This document shows, in pieces, positions 1-7,227 of a DNA stretch of 16,766 nucleotides. Every line of letters starts with the position of its first letter. Within the stretch, counting starts at the first letter, position 1. The notes under the pieces are model-generated. The model worked only from the letters and a program-made list of their open reading frames with translations. It was not told the origin of the DNA and did no database searches. This DNA comes from JBDTMT01 sp033764095. GTDB lineage: Bacteria; Desulfobacterota; Binatia; HRBIN30; CADEER01. Location: assembly GCA_033764095.1 (NCBI GenBank), contig JANRJF010000130.1, positions 1-16,766 on the forward strand. The letters run 5' to 3'. The translations under genes and the position numbers were made by a program.

Positions 1-441
1 CCCTGAGCAGCACCCCAAGGGCTGATGCGATGACGACCGACCGAAAGCACGGAACGCCTTGCGAGAGTAGGGCGATCGCGCCCGGTGACTCCGATGAGTC
101 CCGCAAGTGCGCAAGTGTTCAAATCCCGTCGGGGACGCTCCTTTGCACGACGGGGCTGCGCCTTTGCGGCCCGGTGTACGGTTCGCGGCTCGGTCCGGTC
201 CGGGTCGCGCCGCCGTCGCCCGCCTCATCCCCTCGACGAGCTGCAGCTGCGCGATCAGCGAGTGTCACACTGGCGCTGCGCGGACGCTCCAGCCGAACCG
301 AGCGTACGGGCGGCAGCGATCGGCCAGGTGGCGCCGCACCCTCTTGCCAGGCGGCCGTGTCCGCGCTCTTGAGTTCGGTGAACCGCACGATCGCCCGCGC
401 ACCGCCGGCAGGGCGACGAGCCCAGAGATAGGAGCAACGCA
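1..441. other. Region without a convincing gene
   Basis: No reading frame here has a recognisable domain, and overlapping frames on both strands are equally open, as expected of random GC-rich DNA. Visible structure is slight. There is an imperfect tandem pair of about 20 bp (130-149 and 151-170, about 14 of 20 positions matching, both containing CCTTTGC). There is a 7-bp inverted repeat (CCCGTCG near 125 and CGACGGG near 148) and a small palindrome GTTCGGTGAAC at 373-383, upstream of yghU. A T-loop-like string, GTTCAAATCCC (118-128), lacks the pairing stems of a tRNA. The last part must carry the yghU leader and probably its promoter, but I cannot pick out -35/-10 boxes. Confidence 0.6.
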
Positions 442-1296
442 ATGACGGACGCCAACGAGTACACGCCGCCGAAGGTCTGGACCTGGAACAGGGAGAGCGG
501 CGGGCGCTTTGCCAGCATCAACCGCCCGATTGCCGGCGCGACGCACGAGAAGGAACTGCCGGTAGGTGAGCATCCCCTGCAGCTCTACTCGCTCGGCACC
601 CCGAACGGGGTGAAGGTGACGATCATGCTGGAGGAGCTGCTCGGCGCGGGGCACGCGGGCGCCGAGTACGACGCCTGGCTCATCAACATCCTGGGCGGCG
701 ACCAGTTCGGCTCGGGCTTCGTCGCGATCAATCCGAACTCGAAGATCCCGGCACTGCTCGACCGTTCGACGCCGACGCCGACGCGCGTGTTCGAGTCGGG
801 CGCGATCCTGCTCTATCTCGCGGAGAAGTTCGGCGGCGCCTTCCTGCCCAGCGAGGTGGGGGCGCGCGCCGAGTGCCTGTCCTGGCTGTTCTGGCAGATG
901 GGTGCCACGCCGTTCCTCGGCGGCGGTTTCGGCCACTTCTACGCCTACGCGCCGACCAAGATCGAATACGCGATCGATCGCTATGCCATGGAGGTCAAGC
1001 GCCAGCTCGACGTGCTCGATCGGCACCTCGCGACCAACGCCTACATGGCGGGCGCGGCGTACACGATCGCCGACATGGCGATCTGGCCCTGGTACGGCGG
1101 CCTGATCAAGGGCGTGCTCTACGAGTCGGCGGAGTTCCTCGCGGTGCACGAGTACCGTCACGTGGCGCGCTGGACCGAGCAGATTGCCGAGCGTCCGGCG
1201 GTGAAGCGTGGCCGCATCGTCAACCGCCCCTGGGGCGATCCGCAGCTGCCCGAGCGGCACAGCGCCGCCGACTTCCACGGCCTGAAGCTCGACTAG
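442..1296 (+). CDS. yghU: Glutathione S-transferase / disulfide-bond oxidoreductase, YghU type
   Basis: A cytosolic glutathione transferase of the nu-class/YghU family. Family members bind two glutathione molecules and act mainly as GSH-dependent disulfide-bond reductases, with some peroxidase activity. The 284 residues match the usual length of about 288, and the protein resembles E. coli YghU along its whole length. It has the family N-terminal extension (PPKVWTWNRESGG at 9-21), the active-site loop SLGTPNG (50-56) of the thioredoxin fold and the ESG glutathione-contact turn (118-120). The helical domain includes FLGGGFGHFY, and the tail reads ERPAVKRGRIVNRP. The ATG at 442 is chosen because AGGAG lies 7 bases upstream (430-434) and the N-terminus aligns with E. 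coli YghU. It appears monocistronic, with a convergent gene downstream. Function is known from the family; its physiological substrate here is unknown. Confidence 0.95.
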   Translation: MTDANEYTPPKVWTWNRESGGRFASINRPIAGATHEKELPVGEHPLQLYSLGTPNGVKVTIMLEELLGAGHAGAEYDAWLINILGGDQFGSGFVAINPNSKIPALLDRSTPTPTRVFESGAILLYLAEKFGGAFLPSEVGARAECLSWLFWQMGATPFLGGGFGHFYAYAPTKIEYAIDRYAMEVKRQLDVLDRHLATNAYMAGAAYTIADMAIWPWYGGLIKGVLYESAEFLAVHEYRHVARWTEQIAERPAVKRGRIVNRPWGDPQLPERHSAADFHGLKLD

Positions 1297-1346
1297 CGGT
1301 AGGTGCGGTCCGCCATCGACTGCGCCAGGGCGTTCGCGCGGGGTCA

Positions 1347-1374
1347 GCCAGCCGTGGCGCGGGGCGCCGCTGGC
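1347..1374. terminator. Hairpin between convergent genes, possible bidirectional terminator
   Basis: GCCAGC (1347-1352) pairs with GCTGGC (1369-1374), and the inner GGCGC (1356-1360) pairs with GCGCC (1364-1368). This gives an 11-bp stem with a 3-base bulge and a 3-base loop. It sits between the stop of yghU (1296) and the stop of the opposing gene (1383). No T-run follows on either strand, so a classical intrinsic terminator is not shown. The position is what suggests the role. Confidence 0.4.
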
Positions 1375-1382
1375 GCGGCGAT

Positions 1383-3959
1383 CTAGCGCCCGCGCCCGCG
1401 GCGCGCGGCGACGACGATCATCAACAGCACGCCGACGGCGCAACCGAACGGGCTGACAGCGGGGGCGGGGGCGGCAAGTGGCGCCCGCGCCGTCGTCGTC
1501 AGCACCTCGCCGCCGTCGTAGACGAGCATCGTGGCGTTCGCGACGCTTCCGCCGTTCGGCGCGCTGACGACCAGCACCGCGAACTGCAGGCTGCCGCTCT
1601 GTCCCGGGGCGAGAGCGCCGACGGCATAGGTGCAGGGGGTCCCCGGGCCGCTGTCGTCGGGGCAGGACCATCCCGTGTCGCTGCGGCTGGCGCGGAAGCG
1701 AGTATCGGCCGGAACCAGGTTGGTGATGAGGACTCCGCTCGCGGCGCCGCCGCCGTGGTTGGCGTAGGTGATGGTGAAGACGATCGTCTGGCCGACCTGC
1801 ACGCTTGCCGGCGGCTGCACCGACAGCTCCAACTGCGGGAGGCCGAGCGTGTAGGTCGCGGTCACCGAGGCGGTTGCGCTCGCGGTGCTGGTGGTGGTCA
1901 CCGTTGCGGTCGTGGTGGGCGTCGGGCTGGAGGACGGCGTTGCGGTGACCGTCGGGCTGCTGGTCGGCGTGGTGGTCGCCGTCGGCGTCGCGCTCGGCGT
2001 CGAGCTGGAAGAGCCGGTCGGGCTGCTGGTCGCCGTGTCGGTCGCCGTGGATGTCGCGGTCGGGGTTGCGCTGGCGGTGGGCGTCGAGCTGGCCGTTTCG
2101 CTGGGCGTCTGGGTCGAGCTTGGCGTCGCGGTGCCGGTCGGCGTCTGAGTCGCGGTATCCGTCGCCGTGCCGGTCGCGGTCCCGGTCGCCGTCGCGGTGA
2201 GCGTCGCGGTCGCGGTCTGGCTCGGCGTGTGGGTGGCCGTCGCGGTCGGTGTCGGGGTCTCCGACGCGGTGTCGGTCGGGGTGGCTGTGTCGGTCGCGGT
2301 CGGCGTGGATGAGGCGGTCGCGCTGGCCGTATGCGTGGCGGTCTCCGTCGCCGTGTGGCTGACTGTGGCGGTCGCCGTGTTGGTTGCGCTCGGCGTCGCC
2401 GTCGCGGTGTCGGTGGACGTGGGGGTCGATGACGCGGAGGCAGTCGGCGTCGGCGTGGAGGTGTCGGTCGGCGTCGAGGTCGCGGTCCCCGTCGCGGTGG
2501 CGGTCGCGGTATCGGTCGACGCCGGGCTGGGGGTCGCGGTTGCGGTGTCGGTGCTGGTGCTGGTCGGCGTCGCCGTGGCGGTGTCGGTGGCGGTGGCTGT
2601 CGCGGTGTCGGTCGCCGTCGTCGTCACCGTTTCGGTCGGCGTCGGCGGGGGATCGCCGTCCATCTCGAGCGCCCAGTGCAGGTCCATACCGGTCTCGGTC
2701 GCGCCACCGGTGATGGCGACGGCGAAGTAGTCGCCGGCGCTCAGGGATGGCTTGTGTCCGGGGTCGGTGTCCGCACAGGTGGTGCCGCTGCCGGTGCCGG
2801 TGGTGCAGGTCAGCGCGGTGGCAGCGAGCGAACCGGGCGCCGATCCGCTGTACAGCGTCACGGTCGTCGGAGCGCTGACGCCGCCGTCGATGCGCACGCG
2901 CAGGTTGCGGGGATAGCTGGCGCGCGCCACTCGCTGGACGACGACGCTGGCGCCACTGCCGCCGTCGTTGGCGTACATCGGTCCCGAGAAGCGTGTCGTC
3001 GTACTCAGGTCCGCGACGACCTGCTGGGCGATGGCGCCGACGCCATCGAACGACAACGCCCACCGGTGCGGCATGTTGCTGGCAGCGGTGCCGCTCTGCT
3101 CGACCTGCAAGATGATGCGATCGGCCGCCGCGACCTCGCAATCCGCCCCACAGCCTGCCCAGGCGACCGGTGTTTGGTTTTCGAGCACCAGCGGGTCGGT
3201 ATCAAAGGTCACCGCCCGCTGGTTGTCGTCTGGCGAGAGGTCGTACGCGGTGTACGCCTCGACCATGTCGGGCGGCGCGCTGAAAATGCGGATCGCCAGC
3301 CCGCTGACGGCAGCATCGGTCGGCATCAGCATCGCGGTAGAAAGGGGCGATGCACCATCGCAGGACCAGGACGAGCTCGGCGTGGAACCGGTAGCGCCCC
3401 AGCCGCCGCAGTAGCGCGTTCCGGCGACGGTGGCTGGAATGCCACCGCCGGCGATGATCGCATCGGCCGCCCCGCCTGCCGCCAGCTGGTAGCCCAGCGT
3501 CACACGGCAGTTGACGGCGGCGCTGACGGCGGTGGTTTCCGACACCGCCAGGTCATCGCCTGCGCTATAGTCGAAGGCCAAGCCGGTTGCCGAACACGCC
3601 GCGGTGCCGGTGGCCGGAACCGTACACAGCTGGCCTATGGTCCCGACCCCGCGGCGCAAGGAGAACGTCACGGCAGCGCTCGGCGAGCTGTCGCAAAATA
3701 CGTAGGCGTCGGTGACGCGCATATCGATCGGCATCAGGATGACGCGCTGGTTCCCATTGGTGTTGGGGGAATAATTCGTCGCGTTGTAGCTGATGGTGTT
3801 GCTGGTGCTGATCTGGGCGGCGAGAAACAACTGGCCGTTTTCCGCCGCCTGGATCGGCGATCCAAGCAGGACGAACAAGAGCGCGGCGCGCAACGCCGGC
3901 CGTAGCGTGGACAGGGGACAGGCGATCCGCGACGGAAACCCCGCCCAGCGCGACAGCAT
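1383..3959 (-). CDS. Secreted Thr-rich repeat protein with DUF11 domain and C-terminal anchor
   Basis: Surface protein of unknown function, 858 residues from the ATG at 3959. An n-region with several Arg is followed by a hydrophobic core ALLFVLLGSPI and a likely signal-peptidase site QAA/EN near residue 39. The ectodomain then has two similar beta-rich modules, each with spaced cysteines and a closing HxxxWALxxD-like stretch. Next come about 266 residues of Thr/Ser/Ala/Pro repeat (about 438-703), then one DUF11 domain (about 708-825; PQLELSVQPPASVQVGQ, NHGGGAASGVLITNLVP). The end is tripartite: PFGC, a hydrophobic helix AVGVLLMIVVAA and the basic tail RRGRGR. The frame stays open to 4220, but that would overlap the divergent gene. 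ATG 3989 is an alternative start, and neither has a strong ribosome site. Cell-surface location is inferred; adhesion or a stalk role is only a guess. Confidence 0.8.
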   Translation of the reverse strand: MLSRWAGFPSRIACPLSTLRPALRAALLFVLLGSPIQAAENGQLFLAAQISTSNTISYNATNYSPNTNGNQRVILMPIDMRVTDAYVFCDSSPSAAVTFSLRRGVGTIGQLCTVPATGTAACSATGLAFDYSAGDDLAVSETTAVSAAVNCRVTLGYQLAAGGAADAIIAGGGIPATVAGTRYCGGWGATGSTPSSSWSCDGASPLSTAMLMPTDAAVSGLAIRIFSAPPDMVEAYTAYDLSPDDNQRAVTFDTDPLVLENQTPVAWAGCGADCEVAAADRIILQVEQSGTAASNMPHRWALSFDGVGAIAQQVVADLSTTTRFSGPMYANDGGSGASVVVQRVARASYPRNLRVRIDGGVSAPTTVTLYSGSAPGSLAATALTCTTGTGSGTTCADTDPGHKPSLSAGDYFAVAITGGATETGMDLHWALEMDGDPPPTPTETVTTTATDTATATATDTATATPTSTSTDTATATPSPASTDTATATATGTATSTPTDTSTPTPTASASSTPTSTDTATATPSATNTATATVSHTATETATHTASATASSTPTATDTATPTDTASETPTPTATATHTPSQTATATLTATATGTATGTATDTATQTPTGTATPSSTQTPSETASSTPTASATPTATSTATDTATSSPTGSSSSTPSATPTATTTPTSSPTVTATPSSSPTPTTTATVTTTSTASATASVTATYTLGLPQLELSVQPPASVQVGQTIVFTITYANHGGGAASGVLITNLVPADTRFRASRSDTGWSCPDDSGPGTPCTYAVGALAPGQSGSLQFAVLVVSAPNGGSVANATMLVYDGGEVLTTTARAPLAAPAPAVSPFGCAVGVLLMIVVAARRGRGR
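1851..2648 (-). repeat. Degenerate Thr/Ser-alternating coding repeat (about 266 residues)
   Basis: Read on the minus strand, nearly every second residue is Thr or Ser, alternating with Ala, Pro, Asp or Glu (for example TATATDTATATPTSTSTDT). The DNA is a patchwork of GTCGCG/GTCGCC/GTGTCGGT-like words on the + strand rather than an exact tandem array, with variable synonymous codons. The protein pattern is therefore conserved more strictly than the DNA. Such segments act as extended, often O-glycosylated linkers in surface proteins of other bacteria. On the + strand it produces long valine-rich open frames that are shadows. Confidence 0.85.
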
Positions 3960-4129
3960 GCGCTGTGCCCCGAGCAACCGGGGTGCCATCTCCCATCCGG
4001 CAACTGCCGCCAGAGGCGATCGAGTCCATGCGGCCAGAAACCGCGGACCTGACCGAATACGGCGAAAGTGCGACACGGCCTCCCGCTCCCATTCGATCGG
4101 GAACACCTGTGATCGGCGATGCGCCCCGA

Positions 4130-4159
4130 TTGACCGGCGCCTCGCGCCGCTCCTATGAC
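4130..4159 (+). promoter_or_regulatory. Putative sigma-70-type promoter for the glycosyltransferase pair
   Basis: TTGACC (4130-4135) and TATGAC (4154-4159) are separated by 18 bases. They match the sigma-70 consensus at 5 of 6 and 4 of 6 positions and stand out in this GC-rich DNA. Transcription would start around 4166, only a few bases before the ATG at 4171, so the mRNA would have almost no leader. There is also no Shine-Dalgarno sequence ahead of that ATG. Prediction from sequence only. Confidence 0.45.
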
Positions 4160-4170
4160 CGCGCCCGGTC

Positions 4171-5085
4171 ATGCACGTCGGAGTGCTCACGGAAGGGATC
4201 GCGCAGGACGAGATCGACACCCAGCCATGGGTCTACTACCGCACGGCGCTCGCGGCGGAGGGCATCCGCATCGAAGTGCTGCGCGCCGATGCCGACGCCT
4301 TCACGCGGCACTTCGACGTCATGCTGCTGCACGTCTGGCAGGACTGGGACAATCCGCGGCGCTTCGACGCGCAGCGCATCGTGCCGATCATGCAGTGGTA
4401 CGCTGCCTATCGCGCCCGCTTCCCCGAGACGGTGCAGGTGATCCTCAACCACGTCGACATGGCGCATCCGCCGTACGCTACGGCGTATTGGCGGCCCGGG
4501 GATCCGGTGCTCTACAAGACGCCCGCCTACGACCGCAGCAAGCTGGCGCCGTTCCCAGCCGAGACCATCTGGGCGTACGAGCGCATCTGGAACTGGTCGC
4601 ACATCGCCGCGAGCGACCGCCCGAAGTACCAGGCCGGCTTCATCGGCACCGCCAGCGGTCCGCGCGGCTATCGCCAGCGCGTCGCCAAGGCGACGGCGCG
4701 GGTCGGCATCGGGGTCTGCGGAGCCAAGCCGCGCTACACCCGCCGCAGGCACGATGCGTACATGGGGCAGTGCCGCATCATGGTCTGCCCGCGCGGGTGG
4801 GGCGAGCACAGCGGCCGCCACTGGGACGCCTGGATGTCCGGCAAACCGGTGCTGACCGACCGCGCCTGCGCCGGCGCCGAGATGATTCCCGGCCAGCAGC
4901 TGCGCGCCGGCGAGCACTATCTCGTCTTCGACTCGCCGGAGGAGATCCCGGACATCGTCAGCGACTGGTGCCGCCCGTCGCGCGCCGACGACCTGGCCGC
5001 CATTGCCGCGCGCGGCCGTGCGGCGGCGCAGGCCTACGACGGGCTGGCGTGTATGCGCGGCTTCTTCGCGCGACTGGCGCGCTGA
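4171..5085 (+). CDS. Glycosyltransferase, GT-B/GT1-like C-terminal domain
   Basis: Probable cytosolic sugar transferase of 304 residues with no signal peptide or membrane segment. The N-terminal half starts with MHVGVLTEGI, a Rossmann-like first strand, and carries an aromatic-rich middle. The C-terminal half resembles the Glyco_trans_1_2-type nucleotide-sugar domain: MVCPRGWGEHSGRHWDAWMSGKPVLTD at about 204-230 is the usual region where a small loop, an acidic or His residue and a Gly-Lys/Pro turn contact the donor. It continues with GEHYLVF and an acidic patch. The ATG at 4171 lies 12 bases after a -10-like box with no Shine-Dalgarno, so translation may be leaderless. The next gene, a membrane glycosyltransferase, begins 18 bases after the stop, so the two are likely co-transcribed. 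Donor and acceptor are unknown. Family assignment is by motif and less certain than the fold. Confidence 0.7.
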   Translation: MHVGVLTEGIAQDEIDTQPWVYYRTALAAEGIRIEVLRADADAFTRHFDVMLLHVWQDWDNPRRFDAQRIVPIMQWYAAYRARFPETVQVILNHVDMAHPPYATAYWRPGDPVLYKTPAYDRSKLAPFPAETIWAYERIWNWSHIAASDRPKYQAGFIGTASGPRGYRQRVAKATARVGIGVCGAKPRYTRRRHDAYMGQCRIMVCPRGWGEHSGRHWDAWMSGKPVLTDRACAGAEMIPGQQLRAGEHYLVFDSPEEIPDIVSDWCRPSRADDLAAIAARGRAAAQAYDGLACMRGFFARLAR

Positions 5086-5103
5086 CGTCGCTGCCCCACG
5101 TTC

Positions 5104-6570
5104 ATGCCAGCTGACCTCCCGGCGTCCGGCTGGCGCGCCCGCGCGCCGCTCGTCGCGCTGCTGCTCGGCTTCGGGCTGTCGCGCGTGATCGCGGTGCGCT
5201 GCGGCCTGCGCTTCGACACATACCCGCTCGGCCACTTCTGGCAGTACCTCGACCCGCCGCTGCTGCGCGACCACCTGCTGGAGAGCGTGTGGTACCTGCA
5301 CAGCCAGCCGCCGCTCTTCAATCTGCTGCTCGGCGTCGTCCTGAAACTGCCGTTTCCTCCGCCGGCGCTGTTCGCGGTGCTCTATCTCGCCATCGGCCTG
5401 GGCCTCGCCCTGACCATGGACGCGTTGATGCGCCGCCTCGGCGCCGCCGCCTGGACCGCCGCCGGCGTCACGCTGCTGTTCGCCGTCAGTCCACCGGCGC
5501 TGTACTTCGAGCACTTTCTGTTCAGCGAGTACCCGACCATGCTCCTCCTCTGCACCGCCGCACTGGCGCTGCACCGGTTCCTGAGCACCGGCCGGCGGCG
5601 CGACGGGTGGGCGGCGTTCGGTCTCATGGCCGCCGTCGTGCTCACGCGCAGCCTCTTCCAGCTGCCGTGGCTGCTGGCGGTGGTCGCCGGGCTGGCACTG
5701 CCCGCCACCCCGGCGTGGCGGCGCGCCATCGCCGGCGCGGCCGCTCCGGCCGTCATCGTCATCGCGGCGTTCTGCCTCAGGAACCTGCTGCTCTTCGGCA
5801 CCGCGTCGACGAGCAGTTGGTTCGGCATGAACCTGATGTCCAGCGTGGACTTCGCCTGGCCGGCGAGCGAGCGCCGCGGGCTCGTCGAACGGGGCGAGGT
5901 CGGGCCGATCGTCTCGGTGCCGGCGTTCAGCCCGGTCGGGCAATACCGCGGCGTCGTCGCCTTACCGCCGCCGACCGGTATCGCCGTGCTCGATGTCGAA
6001 TCGACCGAGAGCGGCAGCCCGAACTACAACCATGCCGCCTACGCGACGGTGGCGCCGTTGTACGCGCACGAGGCCCTGCGACTGCTCGCCAGCCATCCGG
6101 CGCGCTACCTGCACGCCAGCGCCGCGGCGGCGAGCCTCTTCTTCCGTCCGGCCAGCGACTACGAGTACTTCCGCGACTTCCGCCAGCGCATGCCGAGGTG
6201 GGACGCGCTGTATCGCTTCGGACTCTATGGCCAGCTCACCGCCGGCGGCCCGGGCGTAGCCGGGCCGGCCGGCTTTCCGCTCGCGGTCAGCGCGCCGAAC
6301 ATCGGCTGGTTCATCCTGTTGACCACGCCACTGCTGCTCTGGCTCGGCCTGTGCCGGCGGCGCGCCGCCGCGCGCCGCGGTGACCAGGCCGCCGCCGGCA
6401 CGCTCGCCTTCATCATCGTCACCATCGTCTACCTGATGCTCGTCGGCACGCTGCTGAACATCGGCGAGAACCAGCGCTACCGCTTCATGACCGAGCCGTT
6501 CCTGTTCGTTCTCGCCGCCGTGGCGTGGTCGGCGAATCGGCGGCGGCGCCGTCAGGCGCCGCCGCGCTGA
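5104..6570 (+). CDS. Polytopic GT-C / PMT-like membrane glycosyltransferase
   Basis: Integral membrane protein of 488 residues with roughly ten hydrophobic segments. The first is at about 15-31 (PLVALLLGFGLSRVIAV) and the last near 460-475, followed by a basic RRRRR tail. The arrangement fits the ArnT/PMT (GT-C) superfamily, whose members move a sugar from a polyprenyl-phosphate carrier onto protein or lipid on the outer face of the cytoplasmic membrane. Family-like signs are an acidic residue in the first external loop (FDTYPLGHFWQYLDPP, D38 and D50) and the HSQPPLFNLLLG stretch (66-77), the position of the usual His-Pro-Pro motif. Others are SEYP in the second half of the membrane domain and a late YRFMTEPFLF stretch. 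ATG 5104 is the first in frame after the upstream stop; it has no clear ribosome site, so coupling to the upstream gene is possible. Substrate unknown; the family is fairly secure. Confidence 0.75.
   Translation: MPADLPASGWRARAPLVALLLGFGLSRVIAVRCGLRFDTYPLGHFWQYLDPPLLRDHLLESVWYLHSQPPLFNLLLGVVLKLPFPPPALFAVLYLAIGLGLALTMDALMRRLGAAAWTAAGVTLLFAVSPPALYFEHFLFSEYPTMLLLCTAALALHRFLSTGRRRDGWAAFGLMAAVVLTRSLFQLPWLLAVVAGLALPATPAWRRAIAGAAAPAVIVIAAFCLRNLLLFGTASTSSWFGMNLMSSVDFAWPASERRGLVERGEVGPIVSVPAFSPVGQYRGVVALPPPTGIAVLDVESTESGSPNYNHAAYATVAPLYAHEALRLLASHPARYLHASAAAASLFFRPASDYEYFRDFRQRMPRWDALYRFGLYGQLTAGGPGVAGPAGFPLAVSAPNIGWFILLTTPLLLWLGLCRRRAAARRGDQAAAGTLAFIIVTIVYLMLVGTLLNIGENQRYRFMTEPFLFVLAAVAWSANRRRRRQAPPR
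6540..6565 (+). terminator. Strong GC hairpin at the 3' end of the membrane glycosyltransferase gene
   Basis: An 11-bp perfect stem (6540-6550 with 6555-6565) closes on the loop GTCA, immediately before the TGA at 6568. It is all G-C, lies inside the last codons and has no T-run after it. It may help terminate the operon or protect the message end, but a chance hairpin in Arg/Ala codons is possible. The gene that follows, arsI, is convergent. Confidence 0.35.
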
Positions 6571-6643
6571 TCCCGCCGCGCCGCCGACGCGGCAGGGCGT
6601 GGTCGGCGCGGGGCTGCCTGCCGCCGTCGGCATCAGAAGCGAT

Positions 6644-7165
6644 TCAGGAGCCCGGCGCTTCGCTCGGTACGCAGCAGTCGACGCCGCAGGCCGAGTCCGA
6701 CGGCAGAGCGGCGGGCTGGGAGCCGATCGACTCCGCGCTGGCCGGCGGCCGCTGCTGTCCGAGGAAGCCTCTGAGCTGCGAGTCCGCCGCCGTCTCGGCC
6801 TCGACGTCGGCGAGGAGGGTGTACATCTCCCACGGGATGCCGTCGTGGTCGCGCACCCAGAACTTGTCCGCCTTCGCGTAACAGCAGGTCGTGCCCTGCT
6901 GTTCGATGAGCGGAACGCCGCTGTTCTTGACGCGCACCAGCTCGGAGGCGACGTCGCCGGTTCCCGGGTAGCGAATGCCGAGGTGGCTGAGCTTGCCTGG
7001 CTCGCCACCGAGGCTCAGCGACAGGATCACCGGCGGATCCGCGATCTCGAACTTCGCATAGTCGTGCTTCACCTTCGCCGGCTCGATGCCGAGCAGTCGT
7101 CGGTAGTGCTCGACGGCATCCGGAATGCTGCCGACGTACACCGAGACGTGGAACGTATTCGCCAT
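6644..7165 (-). CDS. arsI: ArsI, Fe(II)-dependent C-As lyase (glyoxalase/VOC fold)
   Basis: Cytosolic dioxygenase of 173 residues. ArsI enzymes cleave the carbon-arsenic bond of trivalent methyl- and phenyl-arsenicals, releasing As(III). Visible are the metal ligands expected of the family, H6 (FHVSVYV), H61 (LSHLGI) and E113 (PWEMY). The vicinal pair C94-C95 in GTTCCYAKADKFWVRD binds the trivalent arsenical. The YAKFE and PPVILSL strands are also typical. A tail of about 50 residues ends in C160, C164 and C165 (CGVDCC), a second soft-metal site. The ATG at 7165 is supported by GGAGG 5 bases upstream; longer open frame upstream crosses the control region and is rejected. It is divergent from arsR across a shared operator/promoter region, so induction by arsenicals through ArsR is expected. 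CadI-type cadmium-induced proteins are close relatives, but the CC pair favours ArsI. Confidence 0.9.
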   Translation of the reverse strand: MANTFHVSVYVGSIPDAVEHYRRLLGIEPAKVKHDYAKFEIADPPVILSLSLGGEPGKLSHLGIRYPGTGDVASELVRVKNSGVPLIEQQGTTCCYAKADKFWVRDHDGIPWEMYTLLADVEAETAADSQLRGFLGQQRPPASAESIGSQPAALPSDSACGVDCCVPSEAPGS

Positions 7166-7179
7166 TGCGACCTCCCTGG

Positions 7180-7199
7180 ATATCGAAACGTGTCGATAT
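7180..7199. promoter_or_regulatory. Probable ArsR operator, site 1 (arsI-proximal)
   Basis: ATATCGAAACGTGTCGATAT: perfect 7-bp arms ATATCGA and TCGATAT around 6 bases. It is AT-rich against its surroundings and lies between arsI and arsR. It overlaps the predicted arsI transcription start, so a bound repressor would block arsI. Symmetry and position are seen; binding by ArsR is inferred from what ArsR/SmtB regulators do. Confidence 0.6.
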
Positions 7200-7227
7200 G
7201 ATTGCCCGAGACATCGAAAGCTGTCAA
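7198..7227 (-). promoter_or_regulatory. Putative arsI promoter
   Basis: On the minus strand a perfect TTGACA (7227-7222) is followed after 18 bases by AATCAT (7203-7198), 4 of 6 to TATAAT. Transcription would begin near 7191, giving arsI a leader of about 25 bases that contains its GGAGG ribosome site. The -35 is inside operator site 2, and operator site 1 covers the start point. Confidence 0.45.

Noticed and set aside
60..145. tRNA-like string GTTCAAATCCC followed by GTCGGGGACG
   Set aside because: The T-arm would have two mismatches in five pairs (AAGTG with CCCGT). No matching 5' acceptor strand (GTCCCCG) or anticodon arm lies at the right distance upstream. At most a chance match or a decayed fragment.
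1851..2648. CRISPR array or exact tandem repeat array
   Set aside because: The words are short, overlapping and variable with no regular spacers. The repetition is at the protein level within one continuous reading frame.
1885..2730. Two Val/Gly/Ala-rich open frames on the + strand that look like membrane proteins
   Set aside because: They are the antisense of the Thr/Ala/Pro codons in the repeat. The strict two-residue valine alternation is that repeat in mirror form, and there is no ribosome site or charge pattern of real membrane helices.
265..3141. Long open frame on the minus strand rich in Asp, Arg and His
   Set aside because: It is the out-of-frame reading of the Thr-rich repeat gene and of yghU; low-complexity DNA without stops produces it. 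No domain and no plausible start.
3960..4220. Longer N-terminus for the Thr-rich surface protein
   Set aside because: It would overlap the divergent glycosyltransferase start and put about 80 residues before the signal peptide. A start at 3959 (or 3989) places the signal sequence near the N-terminus.
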